A stretch of 54,215 nt of DNA from Chromatiales bacterium (lineage in GTDB: Bacteria > Pseudomonadota > Gammaproteobacteria > RBG-16-57-12). The notes under the pieces are model-generated. The model was not told where the DNA came from. It worked only from the letters and a program-made list of their open reading frames with translations, and made no database searches. Location: NCBI GenBank assembly GCA_026989455.1, contig JALSJH010000094.1, forward strand, positions 1 through 54,215. The letters are read 5' to 3'. This document shows, piece after piece, positions 1 through 9,297 of this stretch. The stretch's first letter is position 1. The number at the start of each line of letters is the position of its first letter. The translations under genes and the position numbers were made by a program.

Positions 1-519
1 CAGGGTCGCGTACAGAAAAAATCACTTTATAGCTCAACTGAGCGAGGCAGATTCTACAAAACGGATCGGCGCGGCAAAGTCATAAATGCCGAGAGCGAGC
101 GCTGGTTTTGTGTAAAAGATAATACCCAAAATGCGCTATGGGAGGCGAAAACCACAGGCAAACAGCGCCATACACAGCACACTCATACAGTTGAAGGCAA
201 TGGCGGGCGGTGCAATCAAAAGTCGTGTTCAACCCAGCAATATATTCAATACCTCAACAAGATAGCGCTGTGTGGCCGAAGCAACTGGCGTTTACCCAAG
301 AAAACCGAGTTAAAATCACTGGCACAAAGCCACCATGCCGAGGGCGAGGCCGCCATTGATAGCCACTACTTCCCCAATACCCAACGGGGCTATTACTGGA
401 GCTCAACACCGTTTCAATACGCTAACAGCCGCGCCTGGACGGTAGATTTCTCATCTGGATTTGAAAAGTCACAGGCAAAAAATCAACCCTTCCATCTACG
501 ATTAATCAGTAGCGATTAA
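1..519 (+). CDS. DUF1566 (Lcl C-terminal) domain protein, 5' end outside window
   Basis: An open frame runs from the first base to a TAA at 517-519, giving 172 residues with no start codon needed. The second half carries the pattern of the DUF1566/Lcl C-terminal fold: CGRSNWRLPKKTEL, then a phrase ending YYWSSTPF, then AWTVDFSSG and HLRLI. Such domains are found in secreted or surface proteins of proteobacteria, often repeated and with formylglycine-enzyme or C-type-lectin resemblance; no catalytic role is established. Several cysteines (FCVKD, RCNQKSC, LCGRS) suggest an exported disulfide-bonded protein, but the signal peptide would lie outside the window. Convergent with the next gene, 28 bp away. 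Confidence 0.75.
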   Translation, partial: QGRVQKKSLYSSTERGRFYKTDRRGKVINAESERWFCVKDNTQNALWEAKTTGKQRHTQHTHTVEGNGGRCNQKSCSTQQYIQYLNKIALCGRSNWRLPKKTELKSLAQSHHAEGEAAIDSHYFPNTQRGYYWSSTPFQYANSRAWTVDFSSGFEKSQAKNQPFHLRLISSD

Positions 520-547
520 ACGGTTTACGCCCACGGGTAACAGCGCC

Positions 548-1267
548 TTAACATCCACAACATCGCTTGAATTTTTGTCCACTATGACAGGGACAAAGTT
601 CATTTTGTCCAATCTTCTGCGGAGCCTCATCTGGCTGTGGTGGTTGCGCGGCTATCTCTTGCAGCGCCACTAAGATTGAGCGACCCAATCCAGCATATCG
701 CTGTAGCGCCTCCGAGTGTAACGCCAACACCTGTTCAGCCATCTCCTCAAAGCAGTAGCTCTGATCTTTTAGTTCAGAGTAGTCGGCTCTCGCTAGGCTC
801 TCACTGGCAAAAAAGCCCAACAACCATACTGCAGTGTTTTGCTGATCCCGCATCGCTTCCGGCGTGTACTCTAGCCACAACTCATCCAGCCAGTCATGAG
901 CACCTAAAAAACCAACACACCACTGAGAGAAGGCGGCATCCGGCTGAAAATTATCCATAGTTGCTGCCACCGGCCTACACTCGGCGGGAATTTCGACCAG
1001 CCCATCCTCGACCAGTTGAGAGATAGAGGCCAGCAACTGGCGTATCAGCTCAATTTCAAACTGTTCTCTATTCGGGGCTTCATGTCCATCAACCTCAAAC
1101 ACCAGCGGTAACCACTCTGACTCCGCGATACTCTCTGGGGCACTCGCAATCGCAAACAAAAAACCACACAGCGCCGGATAAGATAAACACTGCTCCGACT
1201 CGTTATCTGCCAGTGAGCGGGATAATAGATGGACTTGCGATGCAGAGAGAGGGGCATTACTTTTCAT
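548..1267 (-). CDS. UPF0149/YecA family protein with C-terminal SEC-C zinc-binding motif
   Basis: About 239 residues. The N-terminal two thirds match the all-helical UPF0149 (YgfB/YecA) family, with the phrases LCGFLFAIASAP and FSQWCVGFLGAHDWLDE. The last 15 residues, CPCHSGQKFKRCCGC, form a SEC-C motif, the short zinc-binding tail also found at the end of SecA. YecA-type proteins with this tail have been linked to ribosome or SecA interaction, but the cellular role is not settled. I place the start at the ATG at 1267, because AGGA lies six bases before it; an in-frame ATG 15 bases upstream has no good ribosome-binding site. Divergent from rlmG, sharing an 83-bp promoter region. Confidence 0.8.
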   Translation of the reverse strand: MKSNAPLSASQVHLLSRSLADNESEQCLSYPALCGFLFAIASAPESIAESEWLPLVFEVDGHEAPNREQFEIELIRQLLASISQLVEDGLVEIPAECRPVAATMDNFQPDAAFSQWCVGFLGAHDWLDELWLEYTPEAMRDQQNTAVWLLGFFASESLARADYSELKDQSYCFEEMAEQVLALHSEALQRYAGLGRSILVALQEIAAQPPQPDEAPQKIGQNELCPCHSGQKFKRCCGC

Positions 1268-1312
1268 AGATAATCCTGTCATAAAAAATCGCTTACCGGG
1301 ATGCGAGATGAG

Positions 1313-1318
1313 TATAAT
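1313..1318 (+). promoter_or_regulatory. Candidate -10 box for rlmG
   Basis: A perfect TATAAT lies 32 bp before the rlmG ATG in the short divergent intergenic space. No convincing -35 hexamer stands 17 bp upstream, so the promoter call rests on the -10 box and position only. Confidence 0.4.
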
Positions 1319-1350
1319 AGCCCCTCGGCAACAACCAAAGTGGCCTTATT

Positions 1351-2481
1351 ATGGCAATGCTCAGGGTACCTCAGGGGCAGTTCCTGTTAAACCGATTCCC
1401 GAAACAAACTCAAGAGCCGCTGCGCGCCTGGGATGCTGCCGATGAGTACCTGTTGCATACCCTTACCGAGCAGCCGCTGAGCCAAGAGAAGCCACGCACG
1501 CTGCTGATCAACGATCACTTCGGCGCACTGGCCGTGGCACTGTCAGCGTACCAGCCCACTACGCTGAGTGACTCCTATCTATCCCAGCAAGGCACGCTTG
1601 CCAATCTACGTGGAAATGGCATTGACCCTGACACGATCACCCTCTGCGATAGCCTCTCTTGGCCGACAGAATCATTTGATTTGATCGTTATAAAAATACC
1701 CAAAAGTCTCGCAATGCTGGAAGATCAGCTCTACCGCTTGCGGCCTCTACTCAATGAAAAGAGCCAGATCATCGCATCAGCCATGTGCAAACAGATACAC
1801 CGCTCCACGCTAAAGCTGTTTGAGCGCATCATCGGCCCCACCCACACCTCTCTGGCGCAAAAAAAGGCACGACTGGTTTTTGCACAGCCCGATCACTCAC
1901 TCATAGCGGGAGAGACCCCCTACCCCAAACACTACACCCTTGAGGGTACCGACTTCACAATCATTAACCATGCCAATGTTTTTTCTCAGGCGAGCCTCGA
2001 TATCGGCAGTCGATTTTTCCTCGCCCACCTACCTAAAGATATTGGCCAGAAGAGGGTGATTGACCTGGGGTGTGGCAATGGCGTGGTGGGTCTGGTCGCA
2101 GCTCAATACAACCCCGAGGCGGAGCTGCTGTTTGTCGATGAGTCCTATATGGCGGTCAACTCTGCCAAAGCGAACTTTAAAGCCGCCTTCCCCGCACGAA
2201 AGGCTCAGTTCGAAGTCATGGACTCTCTGACAAAGGTGGCTAAAGCGAGCAGTGACATTATTCTTAATAATCCACCGTTCCATCAAAATAGCGCGGTGAG
2301 TGGTCATATCGCCTGGCAGATGTTTAGGCAGTCACTGGAGGTGCTTAGGGGTGGCGGCGAGCTGTGGGTTATTGGCAACCGCCACTTGGGTTATCACATA
2401 AGACTCAAGAAGCTATTTGGTAACTGCAAAGTAGTCAGTACCAACAAAAAGTTTGTCATACTGAAAAGCGTTAAAAATTAA
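1351..2481 (+). CDS. rlmG: 23S rRNA (guanine-1835-N2)-methyltransferase RlmG
   Basis: 376 residues, close to the E. coli protein (378). RlmG methylates G1835 of 23S rRNA with S-adenosylmethionine. It has the tandem layout of the RsmC/RlmG group: a degenerate N-terminal methyltransferase-like half containing LRAWDAADEYLL (about residues 24-35), and a catalytic C-terminal half with SAM motif I DLGCGNG (about 238-244) and the N2-guanine signature NNPPFHQ (about 306-312). RsmC is the paralogue to rule out; the N-terminal AWDAADEYLL phrase and the length favour RlmG. Single gene, followed after a few bases by a palindromic repeat. Confidence 0.9.
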   Translation: MAMLRVPQGQFLLNRFPKQTQEPLRAWDAADEYLLHTLTEQPLSQEKPRTLLINDHFGALAVALSAYQPTTLSDSYLSQQGTLANLRGNGIDPDTITLCDSLSWPTESFDLIVIKIPKSLAMLEDQLYRLRPLLNEKSQIIASAMCKQIHRSTLKLFERIIGPTHTSLAQKKARLVFAQPDHSLIAGETPYPKHYTLEGTDFTIINHANVFSQASLDIGSRFFLAHLPKDIGQKRVIDLGCGNGVVGLVAAQYNPEAELLFVDESYMAVNSAKANFKAAFPARKAQFEVMDSLTKVAKASSDIILNNPPFHQNSAVSGHIAWQMFRQSLEVLRGGGELWVIGNRHLGYHIRLKKLFGNCKVVSTNKKFVILKSVKN

Positions 2482-2484
2482 TTT

Positions 2485-2650
2485 CTAGGAGCTTGTCCGA
2501 GAATAGAAGTCGTAGCGAGGGAAAGCCATTTTGAGTCCATTTTTTCGTCATTTGAGGCAAATAGTTGTTCATATTTAGCAAAAATGAGCGTAAAAATGGG
2601 CCAAAGTGGCTTTTCCGCAGTAGGCTATCTACTCCCGGGCAGGCTCCTAG
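2485..2650. repeat. 166-bp palindromic MITE-like element (family A)
   Basis: The two ends are inverted copies: the left starts ctaggagcttgtccgagaat and the right, read in reverse complement, starts ctaggagcctgcccgggagt (18 of the outer 22 bases match). Similarity continues inward through gaaagccattttgag / gaaaagccactttgg and ccattttt on both sides, so the arms are about 60 nt and the whole unit can fold into one long hairpin. No protein is encoded. The arm end ctaggagcctgtc recurs at 25,391. The right arm supplies the final nine codons and the stop of the neighbouring membrane-protein gene. Confidence 0.75.
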
Positions 2651-3017
2651 GTGCCAGTCCGATACTCGCCTGCATCGAAGCGATCGCTGGGGATAGATTT
2701 GAGAGGTAGCCCATACCCCCCTCTGCGCTTGCAGAGGCGATATAGCCAGCTAGCGACAACATAAAGAATAGTGCCAAACTATAACCAAAAGGGGCAAACC
2801 AGATCCCCCGATCTTTGATATCGACCTCGTTGGGCTGCAAAGCGGCCACCATCCCCAACACCGTTAGCAGTGTTAGCGAAATCAGAAACATCCACATACC
2901 CATCGGTGCTAGGGCAAAAAAGAAGTCCGTGACCAGCATCAAAATAATAGCTGGAATTCCACCCGCCTTTAAGGCAAATATCAGCGAAGCTTTTCGCCGC
3001 GCACCGATCTCACTCAT
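2625..3017 (-). CDS. Small multi-spanning membrane protein of unknown function
   Basis: 130 residues; I do not recognise the family. Two clear hydrophobic stretches in the first half (around AIILMLVTDFFFALAPMG and MFLISLTLLTVLGMVAAL) and a third (FGYSLALFFMLSLAGYIA) make it an inner-membrane protein, with a short charged segment NEVDIKDR between segments two and three. The start is the ATG at 3017, preceded by AGGAG with a five-base gap; an in-frame codon further upstream lacks this. The last residues (about LAPRSLPGSR) and the stop codon lie in palindromic element A, so the native C-terminus may have been replaced. Downstream of the ssb terminator, so probably transcribed separately. Confidence 0.6.
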   Translation of the reverse strand: MSEIGARRKASLIFALKAGGIPAIILMLVTDFFFALAPMGMWMFLISLTLLTVLGMVAALQPNEVDIKDRGIWFAPFGYSLALFFMLSLAGYIASASAEGGMGYLSNLSPAIASMQASIGLAPRSLPGSR

Positions 3018-3045
3018 AACCACTCCTGCATACATATGTAAATAA

Positions 3046-3082
3046 CAAAACCCCCTGGAAGCCTTCGCTTGCAGGGGGCTTT
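3046..3082 (-). terminator. Rho-independent terminator of ssb
   Basis: Read on the minus strand, a stem CCCCCTG / CAGGGGG encloses an inner stem AAGC / GCTT with a GAAG loop and is followed by TTTTGTTATTT. It begins about 35 bases after the ssb stop and is a textbook intrinsic terminator. Confidence 0.85.
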
Positions 3083-3117
3083 AATAGACGATTCAACAGA
3101 CTTAATCAGAGACTCTT

Positions 3118-3699
3118 TTAAAAGGGGATGTCATCATCAAAGTCATCAAAGTTGCCGAAATCATTACCACTCTTCTGTGGAGCAGCTTGGCCACCCTGCT
3201 GAGGTGCTTGTTGCGGCGGAGCGCTCTGTTGTGCGGGTGCTTGAGTTTGTGGTTGCGACTGAGCAGGGGCCTGATTGTAGCCGCCTTGCGCTTGTTGTGC
3301 TGGAGCTTGATTGTAACCACCTTGCTGCTGAGCCTGGTTATCATAACCACCACTCGCACCACCACGACTACCTAGCATCTGCATCTCACTGGCAATAATC
3401 TCTGTGCTATAACGATCCTGACCGCTCTTATCCTGCCATTTGCGCGTGCGCAGGCTCCCTTCAATATAGGCTTGCGAACCTTTCCTTAGGTACTCACCAG
3501 CAATTTCAGCCAGGCGGTTATAAAAAACCACATTGTGCCATTCGGTGCGCTCTCGCTGTTCACCGGTCTGTTTATCCTTCCAGCTCTCGGAAGTTGCGAT
3601 GGTCACATTGGCAACGGCACCACCACTTGGCATATAACGTACCTCGGGGTCTTTTCCCAGGTTACCCACCAAAATAACCTTGTTAACACCTCTTGCCAT
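3118..3699 (-). CDS. ssb: Single-stranded DNA-binding protein SSB
   Basis: 193 residues. SSB coats single-stranded DNA as a tetramer during replication, repair and recombination. The first about 110 residues are the OB fold, opening [20 protein letters not shown] and containing [21 protein letters not shown] Gln/Ala/Pro/Gly-rich linker with repeated [10 protein letters not shown]-like units follows. The acidic tip ends DFDDDIPF, the peptide that recruits partner proteins. The start is the ATG at 3699 with GGGGAG eight bases upstream; a longer frame starting eight codons earlier is not needed. uvrA lies beyond the intervening MFS gene in the opposite direction, a common gammaproteobacterial arrangement. 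Confidence 0.95.
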   Translation of the reverse strand: MARGVNKVILVGNLGKDPEVRYMPSGGAVANVTIATSESWKDKQTGEQRERTEWHNVVFYNRLAEIAGEYLRKGSQAYIEGSLRTRKWQDKSGQDRYSTEIIASEMQMLGSRGGASGGYDNQAQQQGGYNQAPAQQAQGGYNQAPAQSQPQTQAPAQQSAPPQQAPQQGGQAAPQKSGNDFGNFDDFDDDIPF

Positions 3700-3725
3700 T
3701 ACGCTATCTCCCCATTTTTGCAATT

Positions 3726-3768
3726 AGGGCCAGTGCCCGGATAACTCACAGGGCCAGTGCCCGAATAA
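3726..3768. repeat. Two direct copies of a 19-bp unit in the ssb leader
   Basis: The unit agggccagtgcccgnataa occurs at 3726-3744 and 3750-3768, 24 bp apart, with one mismatch. Each copy contains the short palindrome gggc-cagt-gccc. The pair sits 27 bp upstream of the ssb start codon, between it and the MFS gene, where an operator or leader structure would lie. No known regulator site is recognised. Confidence 0.55.
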
Positions 3769-3789
3769 TTTGCCATGATAATGCCTCGC

Positions 3790-5148
3790 TTACCCATCGT
3801 CTACGGCAAATTTTAATAACCCCTCACGATCCAGAGTATGCAGGTCTACCTTCAAGTAGGCAACACCTGTTTCCGTGAGAATATTAATCTCGGTAACCCC
3901 TTTGATCGCGGCCATCTGTTCGGTTAATTGCGCGGCACGGGCTTCATCCACATCCCCGACACGCACCATATAACTACTCAGATAGCTGGGGTTCTGCATG
4001 GTTGCGGCCGCAATCAGCCACAACACGCCCATTGTGGCACACATTGCAAAGACCGCTTCCATACCAAATGCACCGTGCAACCAACCGCCCAGCGCACCAC
4101 CGATAAAAGCGCCAAAAAATTGCGAACTGGAGTAAACCCCCATTGCCGTTCCCTTTCGGTCTGGTTTAACGGTTTTAGCCACCAGCGAAGGGAGTGATGC
4201 CTCCAGAGTATTAAAGGCGATAAAAAAGATCAGCAGCGCGGCGACAATGCCATAGAGGCTTTGATGGGCAAACACCAGCAGCAACTGGGCAACCACCAAC
4301 GCGGCCACCGCGCCGACGAACACCTGCTTCATCTTGCGCTTCTTCTCTGCGATGATGATAAACGGCACCATTAAACCCAGCGCCAGCACTAACACAGGGA
4401 AATAGACATACCAATGATCCGTGGATTCCAACCCACCAAAATCTCGTAGCGCCAACGGTGTGACCACAAACGTAGCCGTCAACATGGTGTGCAGAACCAA
4501 AATACCGAAGTCTAGACGCAACAGCTGCTTATCCTTCAGTACACTCTTGAATAGCGCGGGTACCGGCTCGGTATCGCGGTGAAAGCGGCTCTTGGCGGGC
4601 GTTGGCACAATCGCCAATAGCACCACAATCGCCAGAATCGCCATCACTCCAGTTAACCAGAAGATACCATCAACACCAATCCATTGATTCAGTACTGGGC
4701 CAAGCACCAAAGAGAAGGCAAATGACATGCCGATACTCATACCGATAACGGCCATGGCTCGCAGACGGTGCTCCTCGCGGGTCAAATCTGAGGTAAGCGC
4801 CATGATCACCGCCGCAATCGCCCCTGCACCCTGGATGGCTCGCCCTAGAATAACGCCATAGATCGAATCTGACATCGCCGCGATAACACTGCCTATCGCA
4901 AAAATCACCAGACCAAGAATGATCATCGGCTTGCGACCGAAGCGGTCTGAAAGCATACCAAAGGGAATCTGCAAAATAGCCTGGGTTAGACCATAAATAC
5001 CGATCGCCAGCCCCACCATAAACGGTGTAACGCCTTCAAGTTGCTCTGCATACAGCGCAAATACCGGCAAAATCATAAACAGACCCAGCATACGCAGTGC
5101 GTAAATACTGGCCAACGAGGAGACCGCCCTCTTTTCGAGAGAGGTCAT
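3790..5148 (-). CDS. MFS transporter, YajR-like with C-terminal YAM domain
   Basis: About 452 residues, with twelve predicted membrane segments. The opening phrase ALRMLGLFMILPVFALYAEQL and the loop motif GMLSDRFGRKPMI (MFS motif A) place it in the drug/H+ antiporter-type major facilitator superfamily. After the last helix there is a soluble tail of about 70 residues (VGDVDEARAAQL ... LKVDLHTLDREGLLKF) resembling the ferredoxin-like YAM domain of E. coli YajR. The substrate is unknown. I choose the ATG at 5148 because family homology begins there; an in-frame start 34 codons upstream would run into the uvrA promoter region. It precedes ssb on the same strand. Confidence 0.8.
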   Translation of the reverse strand: MTSLEKRAVSSLASIYALRMLGLFMILPVFALYAEQLEGVTPFMVGLAIGIYGLTQAILQIPFGMLSDRFGRKPMIILGLVIFAIGSVIAAMSDSIYGVILGRAIQGAGAIAAVIMALTSDLTREEHRLRAMAVIGMSIGMSFAFSLVLGPVLNQWIGVDGIFWLTGVMAILAIVVLLAIVPTPAKSRFHRDTEPVPALFKSVLKDKQLLRLDFGILVLHTMLTATFVVTPLALRDFGGLESTDHWYVYFPVLVLALGLMVPFIIIAEKKRKMKQVFVGAVAALVVAQLLLVFAHQSLYGIVAALLIFFIAFNTLEASLPSLVAKTVKPDRKGTAMGVYSSSQFFGAFIGGALGGWLHGAFGMEAVFAMCATMGVLWLIAAATMQNPSYLSSYMVRVGDVDEARAAQLTEQMAAIKGVTEINILTETGVAYLKVDLHTLDREGLLKFAVDDG

Positions 5149-5227
5149 GGCATCAATTTGTATCTCTTGTTCGTGCTTTTTCACAAAAATTCCAACTCTG
5201 AATTTACCCAAGGGCGTAAAAAAGCCG

Positions 5228-5233
5228 TATAGT
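5228..5233 (+). promoter_or_regulatory. Candidate -10 box for uvrA
   Basis: TATAGT stands 31 bp before the uvrA ATG, with a poor -35 (TTACCC) 18 bp upstream. I looked for a LexA box (CTG-N10-CAG) between the two divergent genes and found none, so SOS control of this uvrA is not supported by this sequence. Confidence 0.35.
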
Positions 5234-5264
5234 AGCAGGTTCTCCGACATTGCGAAAATAACCG

Positions 5265-8090
5265 ATGGAAATTATCAAGATTCAGGGTGCGCGCACTCAC
5301 AATTTGAAAAATATTGACCTAGAACTACCCCGCAACAAGCTGATTGTAATTACCGGGTTATCAGGCTCCGGCAAATCTTCCCTGGCATTTGACACCATCT
5401 ACGCCGAGGGGCAGCGCCGCTACGTGGAGTCACTTTCAAGTTATGCTCGCCAGTTTCTCTCGATGATGGAGAAGCCCGATGTGGACCATATCGAAGGTCT
5501 CTCACCGGCGATCTCCATAGAGCAGAAAACCACCTCGCATAATCCGCGCTCAACCGTGGGCACTGTGACCGAGATTTATGACTACCTACGCCTGCTGTTT
5601 GCACGGGCTGGCGAACCGCGCTGCCCGACACACGGCAATGTACTGGAGGCACAGACCGTCAGCCAGATGGTTGACCAAGCACTTACACTACCTGAGGGCG
5701 CTAAGTTAATGCTGCTCGCGCCGGTGGTTAAAGCCAGAAAAGGCGAACACCTTAATACCTTGGCCGAGCTGCGTGCCAACGGCTTTATTCGCGCCCGAAT
5801 CAATGGCGAAATTCTTGAACTCGACGATGTACCACCACTTGAGCTGCACAAAAAACATACCATTGAGGTGGTGGTTGATCGCTTCAAAGTGCGTGATGGC
5901 CTTAAGCAGCGCCTGGCTGAATCGTTCGAAACCGCACTGAATCTAGCCGATGGCCTGGCTCGTATCGCTTACATGGATGAGGATAAAGAGGAGATTCTCT
6001 TCTCTGCCAACTTCGCCTGCCCGCAGTGTGGCTTTAGCCTCACCGAGCTTGAACCGCGCATGTTCTCTTTCAACAACCCGGCGGGTGCCTGCCCCGATTG
6101 TGATGGCTTGGGTGTAAAGCAGTTTTTTGATCCCGCCAAAGTCGTTAGCTCTCCCACCCTCTCCCTGCCGGGGGGTGCTGTCCGTGGCTGGGATCGCCGC
6201 AATGGCTACTACTTCAGTATGCTGACCTCCCTTGCCGAGCACTTTGATTTTGATATTGAGCTTCCCTTTCAAGAGCTTCCCGAAAAGATACAAAATATTG
6301 TTTTATACGGCAGTAGTGATGAAATTATCAGCTTCAAATTCCAGGGCGAGCGCGGCAAAAAAACCATCCGTGAGCACCCTTTTGAAGGGGTGATTAACAA
6401 CATGGAGCGCCGTTATAAAGAGACCGACTCCAACGTAGTACGCGAAGAGCTTTCCAAATTCCTTAACAGCCACTCCTGCCCTGCGTGCAAGGGGAGCCGG
6501 TTATCGCTGGCCTCGCGGAATGTGTTTATTGCCCGCTCCACACTCCCTGAAGTGACTGAAATGCCCATTGGGGCTGCGCAAGATTTCTTCGAGCAGCTGA
6601 CACTCCCCGGGCGCAAAGGTGAAATTGCCGACAAAATCGTCAATGAGATCAATCTGCGCCTTAAGTTTCTGGTTAATGTTGGACTAGAGTATCTCTCGCT
6701 GGATCGCAGCGCCGATACCCTCTCCGGTGGCGAAGCGCAACGGATTCGCCTAGCCAGTCAAATCGGCGCGGGCCTGGTAGGGGTAATGTATGTATTGGAT
6801 GAGCCCTCCATCGGCCTGCACCAGCGGGATAACGAGCGACTGCTCAACACCCTCACCTATCTGCGTGACCTAGGTAATACTGTGATTGTGGTCGAGCATG
6901 ATGAGGAGGCGGTTCTGCTGGCAGACCACGTACTCGATATTGGACCGGGTGCCGGCGTACATGGCGGCAATATCATCGCCCAAGGCACACCACAAGAGGT
7001 GATGGATAACCCCAACTCCATCACCGGCCAATATCTCTCCGGAAAATTGAAAATTGCGATTCCAGAAGAGCGCAAACCTTTCGACCCCGATCGTTGCCTG
7101 CAACTGTTTGGTGCCCAGAGTCACAACCTTAAATCGGTTGACCTGGAGATTCCACTGGGCATCATGACCGCCATCACTGGAGTTTCCGGCTCAGGAAAAT
7201 CGACTCTGATTAACCGCACCCTCTATCCGCTCTTGGCTAACAGCCTCAACCGTGCCGAAATGACAGCGGCAAAATATAGCTCAATCGAAGGCCTGCATTA
7301 TCTCGACAAAGTGGTCGATATTGACCAGTCGCCCATTGGCCGCACCCCTCGCTCCAACCCGGCCACCTATACAGGACTCTTCACACCTATTCGCGAACTG
7401 CTGGCAGGCACTCAGGAGTCACGCGCCCGAGGCTATACGCCGGGACGCTTCAGCTTTAACGTTAAAGGGGGGCGCTGTGAGGCGTGCCAGGGGGATGGCA
7501 TGATCAAGGTGGAGATGCACTTCCTGCCCGATATCTACGTCCCTTGCGATGCCTGCAAAGGGAAGCGTTATAACCGCGAAACATTAGATATCACCTATAA
7601 AGGGAAAAACATCAACCAGATCCTCGAAATGACCGTTGAGGATGCCCGTGAATTTTTTGATGCCATCCCTTCCGTTGCACGAAAACTGCAAACCTTGATG
7701 GATGTGGGGCTAAGCTACATTCGACTGGGGCAGAGCGCCACCACCCTCTCAGGAGGTGAAGCGCAGCGGGTTAAGCTTTCACGTGAGCTATCTAAACGAG
7801 ATACCGGCAAAACAATTTATATTTTGGATGAACCCACCACAGGGCTGCACTTTCATGACATCGCCCAACTACTCAAGGTATTGGTACGACTCAAAGAGCA
7901 CGGCAACACCATCGTCGTTATCGAGCACAACCTCGATGTGATCAAAACAGCAGACTGGGTGATCGACCTCGGGCCAGAAGGGGGAGATAAGGGCGGAACC
8001 ATCATTGCTGCCGGCACACCAGAACAGGTAGCGGCACAAACGCACTCCCATACCGGGCGGTTTCTCGCTCCAGTACTGGATAACCGCTAA
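5265..8090 (+). CDS. uvrA: Excinuclease ABC subunit A
   Basis: 941 residues, the usual UvrA length. UvrA dimers scan DNA for bulky lesions and load UvrB at the start of nucleotide excision repair. Both ABC modules are intact: Walker A GLSGSGKS at about 31-38 and GVSGSGKST at about 640, with signature sequences [11 protein letters not shown] and [11 protein letters not shown]. Two zinc-binding modules are visible: CPQC...CPDC near residue 255-280 and CEAC...CDAC near 740-767. The ribosome-binding site before the ATG is weak. Divergent from the MFS-ssb pair. Confidence 0.97.
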   Translation: MEIIKIQGARTHNLKNIDLELPRNKLIVITGLSGSGKSSLAFDTIYAEGQRRYVESLSSYARQFLSMMEKPDVDHIEGLSPAISIEQKTTSHNPRSTVGTVTEIYDYLRLLFARAGEPRCPTHGNVLEAQTVSQMVDQALTLPEGAKLMLLAPVVKARKGEHLNTLAELRANGFIRARINGEILELDDVPPLELHKKHTIEVVVDRFKVRDGLKQRLAESFETALNLADGLARIAYMDEDKEEILFSANFACPQCGFSLTELEPRMFSFNNPAGACPDCDGLGVKQFFDPAKVVSSPTLSLPGGAVRGWDRRNGYYFSMLTSLAEHFDFDIELPFQELPEKIQNIVLYGSSDEIISFKFQGERGKKTIREHPFEGVINNMERRYKETDSNVVREELSKFLNSHSCPACKGSRLSLASRNVFIARSTLPEVTEMPIGAAQDFFEQLTLPGRKGEIADKIVNEINLRLKFLVNVGLEYLSLDRSADTLSGGEAQRIRLASQIGAGLVGVMYVLDEPSIGLHQRDNERLLNTLTYLRDLGNTVIVVEHDEEAVLLADHVLDIGPGAGVHGGNIIAQGTPQEVMDNPNSITGQYLSGKLKIAIPEERKPFDPDRCLQLFGAQSHNLKSVDLEIPLGIMTAITGVSGSGKSTLINRTLYPLLANSLNRAEMTAAKYSSIEGLHYLDKVVDIDQSPIGRTPRSNPATYTGLFTPIRELLAGTQESRARGYTPGRFSFNVKGGRCEACQGDGMIKVEMHFLPDIYVPCDACKGKRYNRETLDITYKGKNINQILEMTVEDAREFFDAIPSVARKLQTLMDVGLSYIRLGQSATTLSGGEAQRVKLSRELSKRDTGKTIYILDEPTTGLHFHDIAQLLKVLVRLKEHGNTIVVIEHNLDVIKTADWVIDLGPEGGDKGGTIIAAGTPEQVAAQTHSHTGRFLAPVLDNR

Positions 8091-8106
8091 ACCCACTCTC
8101 AGGCAG

Positions 8107-8135
8107 GGTGCGCACTCGTGTAAAACATGCGCACC
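8107..8135 (+). terminator. Hairpin after uvrA, possible terminator
   Basis: GGTGCGCA and TGCGCACC form a perfect 8-bp stem with a 13-base loop, 17 bases after the uvrA stop. No T-run follows, so it is either a factor-assisted terminator or an RNA-stabilising hairpin. Confidence 0.4.
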
Positions 8136-8205
8136 AAGCTATTGGTAAACACAATTAGAGAGTGGTAGACTCTTAATCCATAATCCCATGAGTTAATAGC
8201 CTAAG

Positions 8206-8625
8206 ATGATAAGCCGCACTGGAAAGCACGCCCTACAGATTCTCGGTCACCTGGTAAGAAACCAAGGCGAGTGGATTTCGGGTCAAGATATTGCCACCGC
8301 AACCGACATTCCCGCCAACTACCTGGGCAAAATCCTTAATAACCTCGCCAAACACGGGTTTGTCGAATCGCGCAAAGGCTGGGGCGGTGGATTTACCATT
8401 CGAGCCGAGGCGATGACACGCCCTATCAGTGAGGCGCTGGAAGTGGTCGAGGGACCCACTGCGGCCGAATCAAAAGAGTGTGTCTATGGCCTTGGGCAAT
8501 GCAATGATGACCAACCCTGCCCCCTGCACCAACACTTCAAGCCGATCCGTGCCGCCTTCGACGAGATGCTCACCAGTGTTACGGTACGCGACATCTGCTC
8601 GCTGGACGAGAAAGTTGATCTATAA
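8206..8625 (+). CDS. Rrf2-family transcriptional regulator with cysteine cluster
   Basis: 139 residues. The N-terminal winged helix shows the Rrf2 pattern: [46 protein letters not shown]. Family members (IscR, NsrR, RirA, RsrR) sense iron, nitric oxide or redox state through an Fe-S cluster. Three cysteines near residues 90-106 are arranged C-x6-C-x5-C (ECVYGLGQC...QPCPLHQ), which can hold such a cluster; IscR has C-x5-C-x5-C. The target genes are unknown. The 3' end overlaps the convergent queC stop by 6 bp. Confidence 0.85.
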   Translation: MISRTGKHALQILGHLVRNQGEWISGQDIATATDIPANYLGKILNNLAKHGFVESRKGWGGGFTIRAEAMTRPISEALEVVEGPTAAESKECVYGLGQCNDDQPCPLHQHFKPIRAAFDEMLTSVTVRDICSLDEKVDL

Positions 8626-9297
8626 CTCTTTATAACGCGTCGGATCACTGACACCCGCATCGAAAAAACCCTGTTTTCGCAGACGACATGAGTCACAGAC
8701 ACCACAAGCATCCCCACCCTCATCCGCCTGGTAACATGAAACCGTCACCCCATAATCAACACCTAGCGCCACCCCTTTACGAATAATATCGCCTTTACTC
8801 AACTCAAGCAGAGGTGTGTGAAGCGTTATAGGGTCGCCCTCTATCGCTCTTTTCGTCGCGAGGTTTGCCATCGCTGAAAATGCCGCCATAAACTCAGGCC
8901 GACAATCGGGATATCCCGAATAATCCACCGCATTCACACCGATAAAGATATCATCAGCCTCAAGCACCTCGGCCCACCCTAGGGCGTAAGAGAGAAAGAT
9001 GGTGTTGCGTGCGGGAACATAGGTAACGGGAATACCTTCTGACGAAGAGAGAGGCACCTCAATCGTATGATCAGTCAGCGCTGAACCACCAATACCGGCA
9101 AAATCGAGAGGAATAATAAGGTGTTGGACAACACCTTGTTGTTTGGCAATACCGGCTGCTGCCACTAGCTCGCTCTCATGACGCTGCCCATAGCGAAAGC
9201 TCAGCGCATAGCACTCATAACCCTGATCCTGTGCGATAGCCAAAACAGTGGCTGAATCCAGCCCTCCAGAAAGCAATATGACCGCTTTTTTACTCAT
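8620..9297 (-). CDS. queC: 7-cyano-7-deazaguanine synthase QueC
   Basis: 225 residues. QueC converts 7-carboxy-7-deazaguanine to preQ0 with ATP and ammonia, a step to queuosine in tRNA. The N-terminal ATP-pyrophosphatase loop is SGGLDSATV, and the C-terminal zinc-binding cysteines are in SCYQ and [23 protein letters not shown] is another family signature. Its ATG overlaps the queE stop by four bases, so the two are translationally coupled. Confidence 0.95.
   Translation of the reverse strand: MSKKAVILLSGGLDSATVLAIAQDQGYECYALSFRYGQRHESELVAAAGIAKQQGVVQHLIIPLDFAGIGGSALTDHTIEVPLSSSEGIPVTYVPARNTIFLSYALGWAEVLEADDIFIGVNAVDYSGYPDCRPEFMAAFSAMANLATKRAIEGDPITLHTPLLELSKGDIIRKGVALGVDYGVTVSCYQADEGGDACGVCDSCRLRKQGFFDAGVSDPTRYKEL

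Noticed and set aside
5149-5264. LexA box controlling uvrA
   Set aside because: No CTG-N10-CAG arrangement is present; only a single CAG half is seen.
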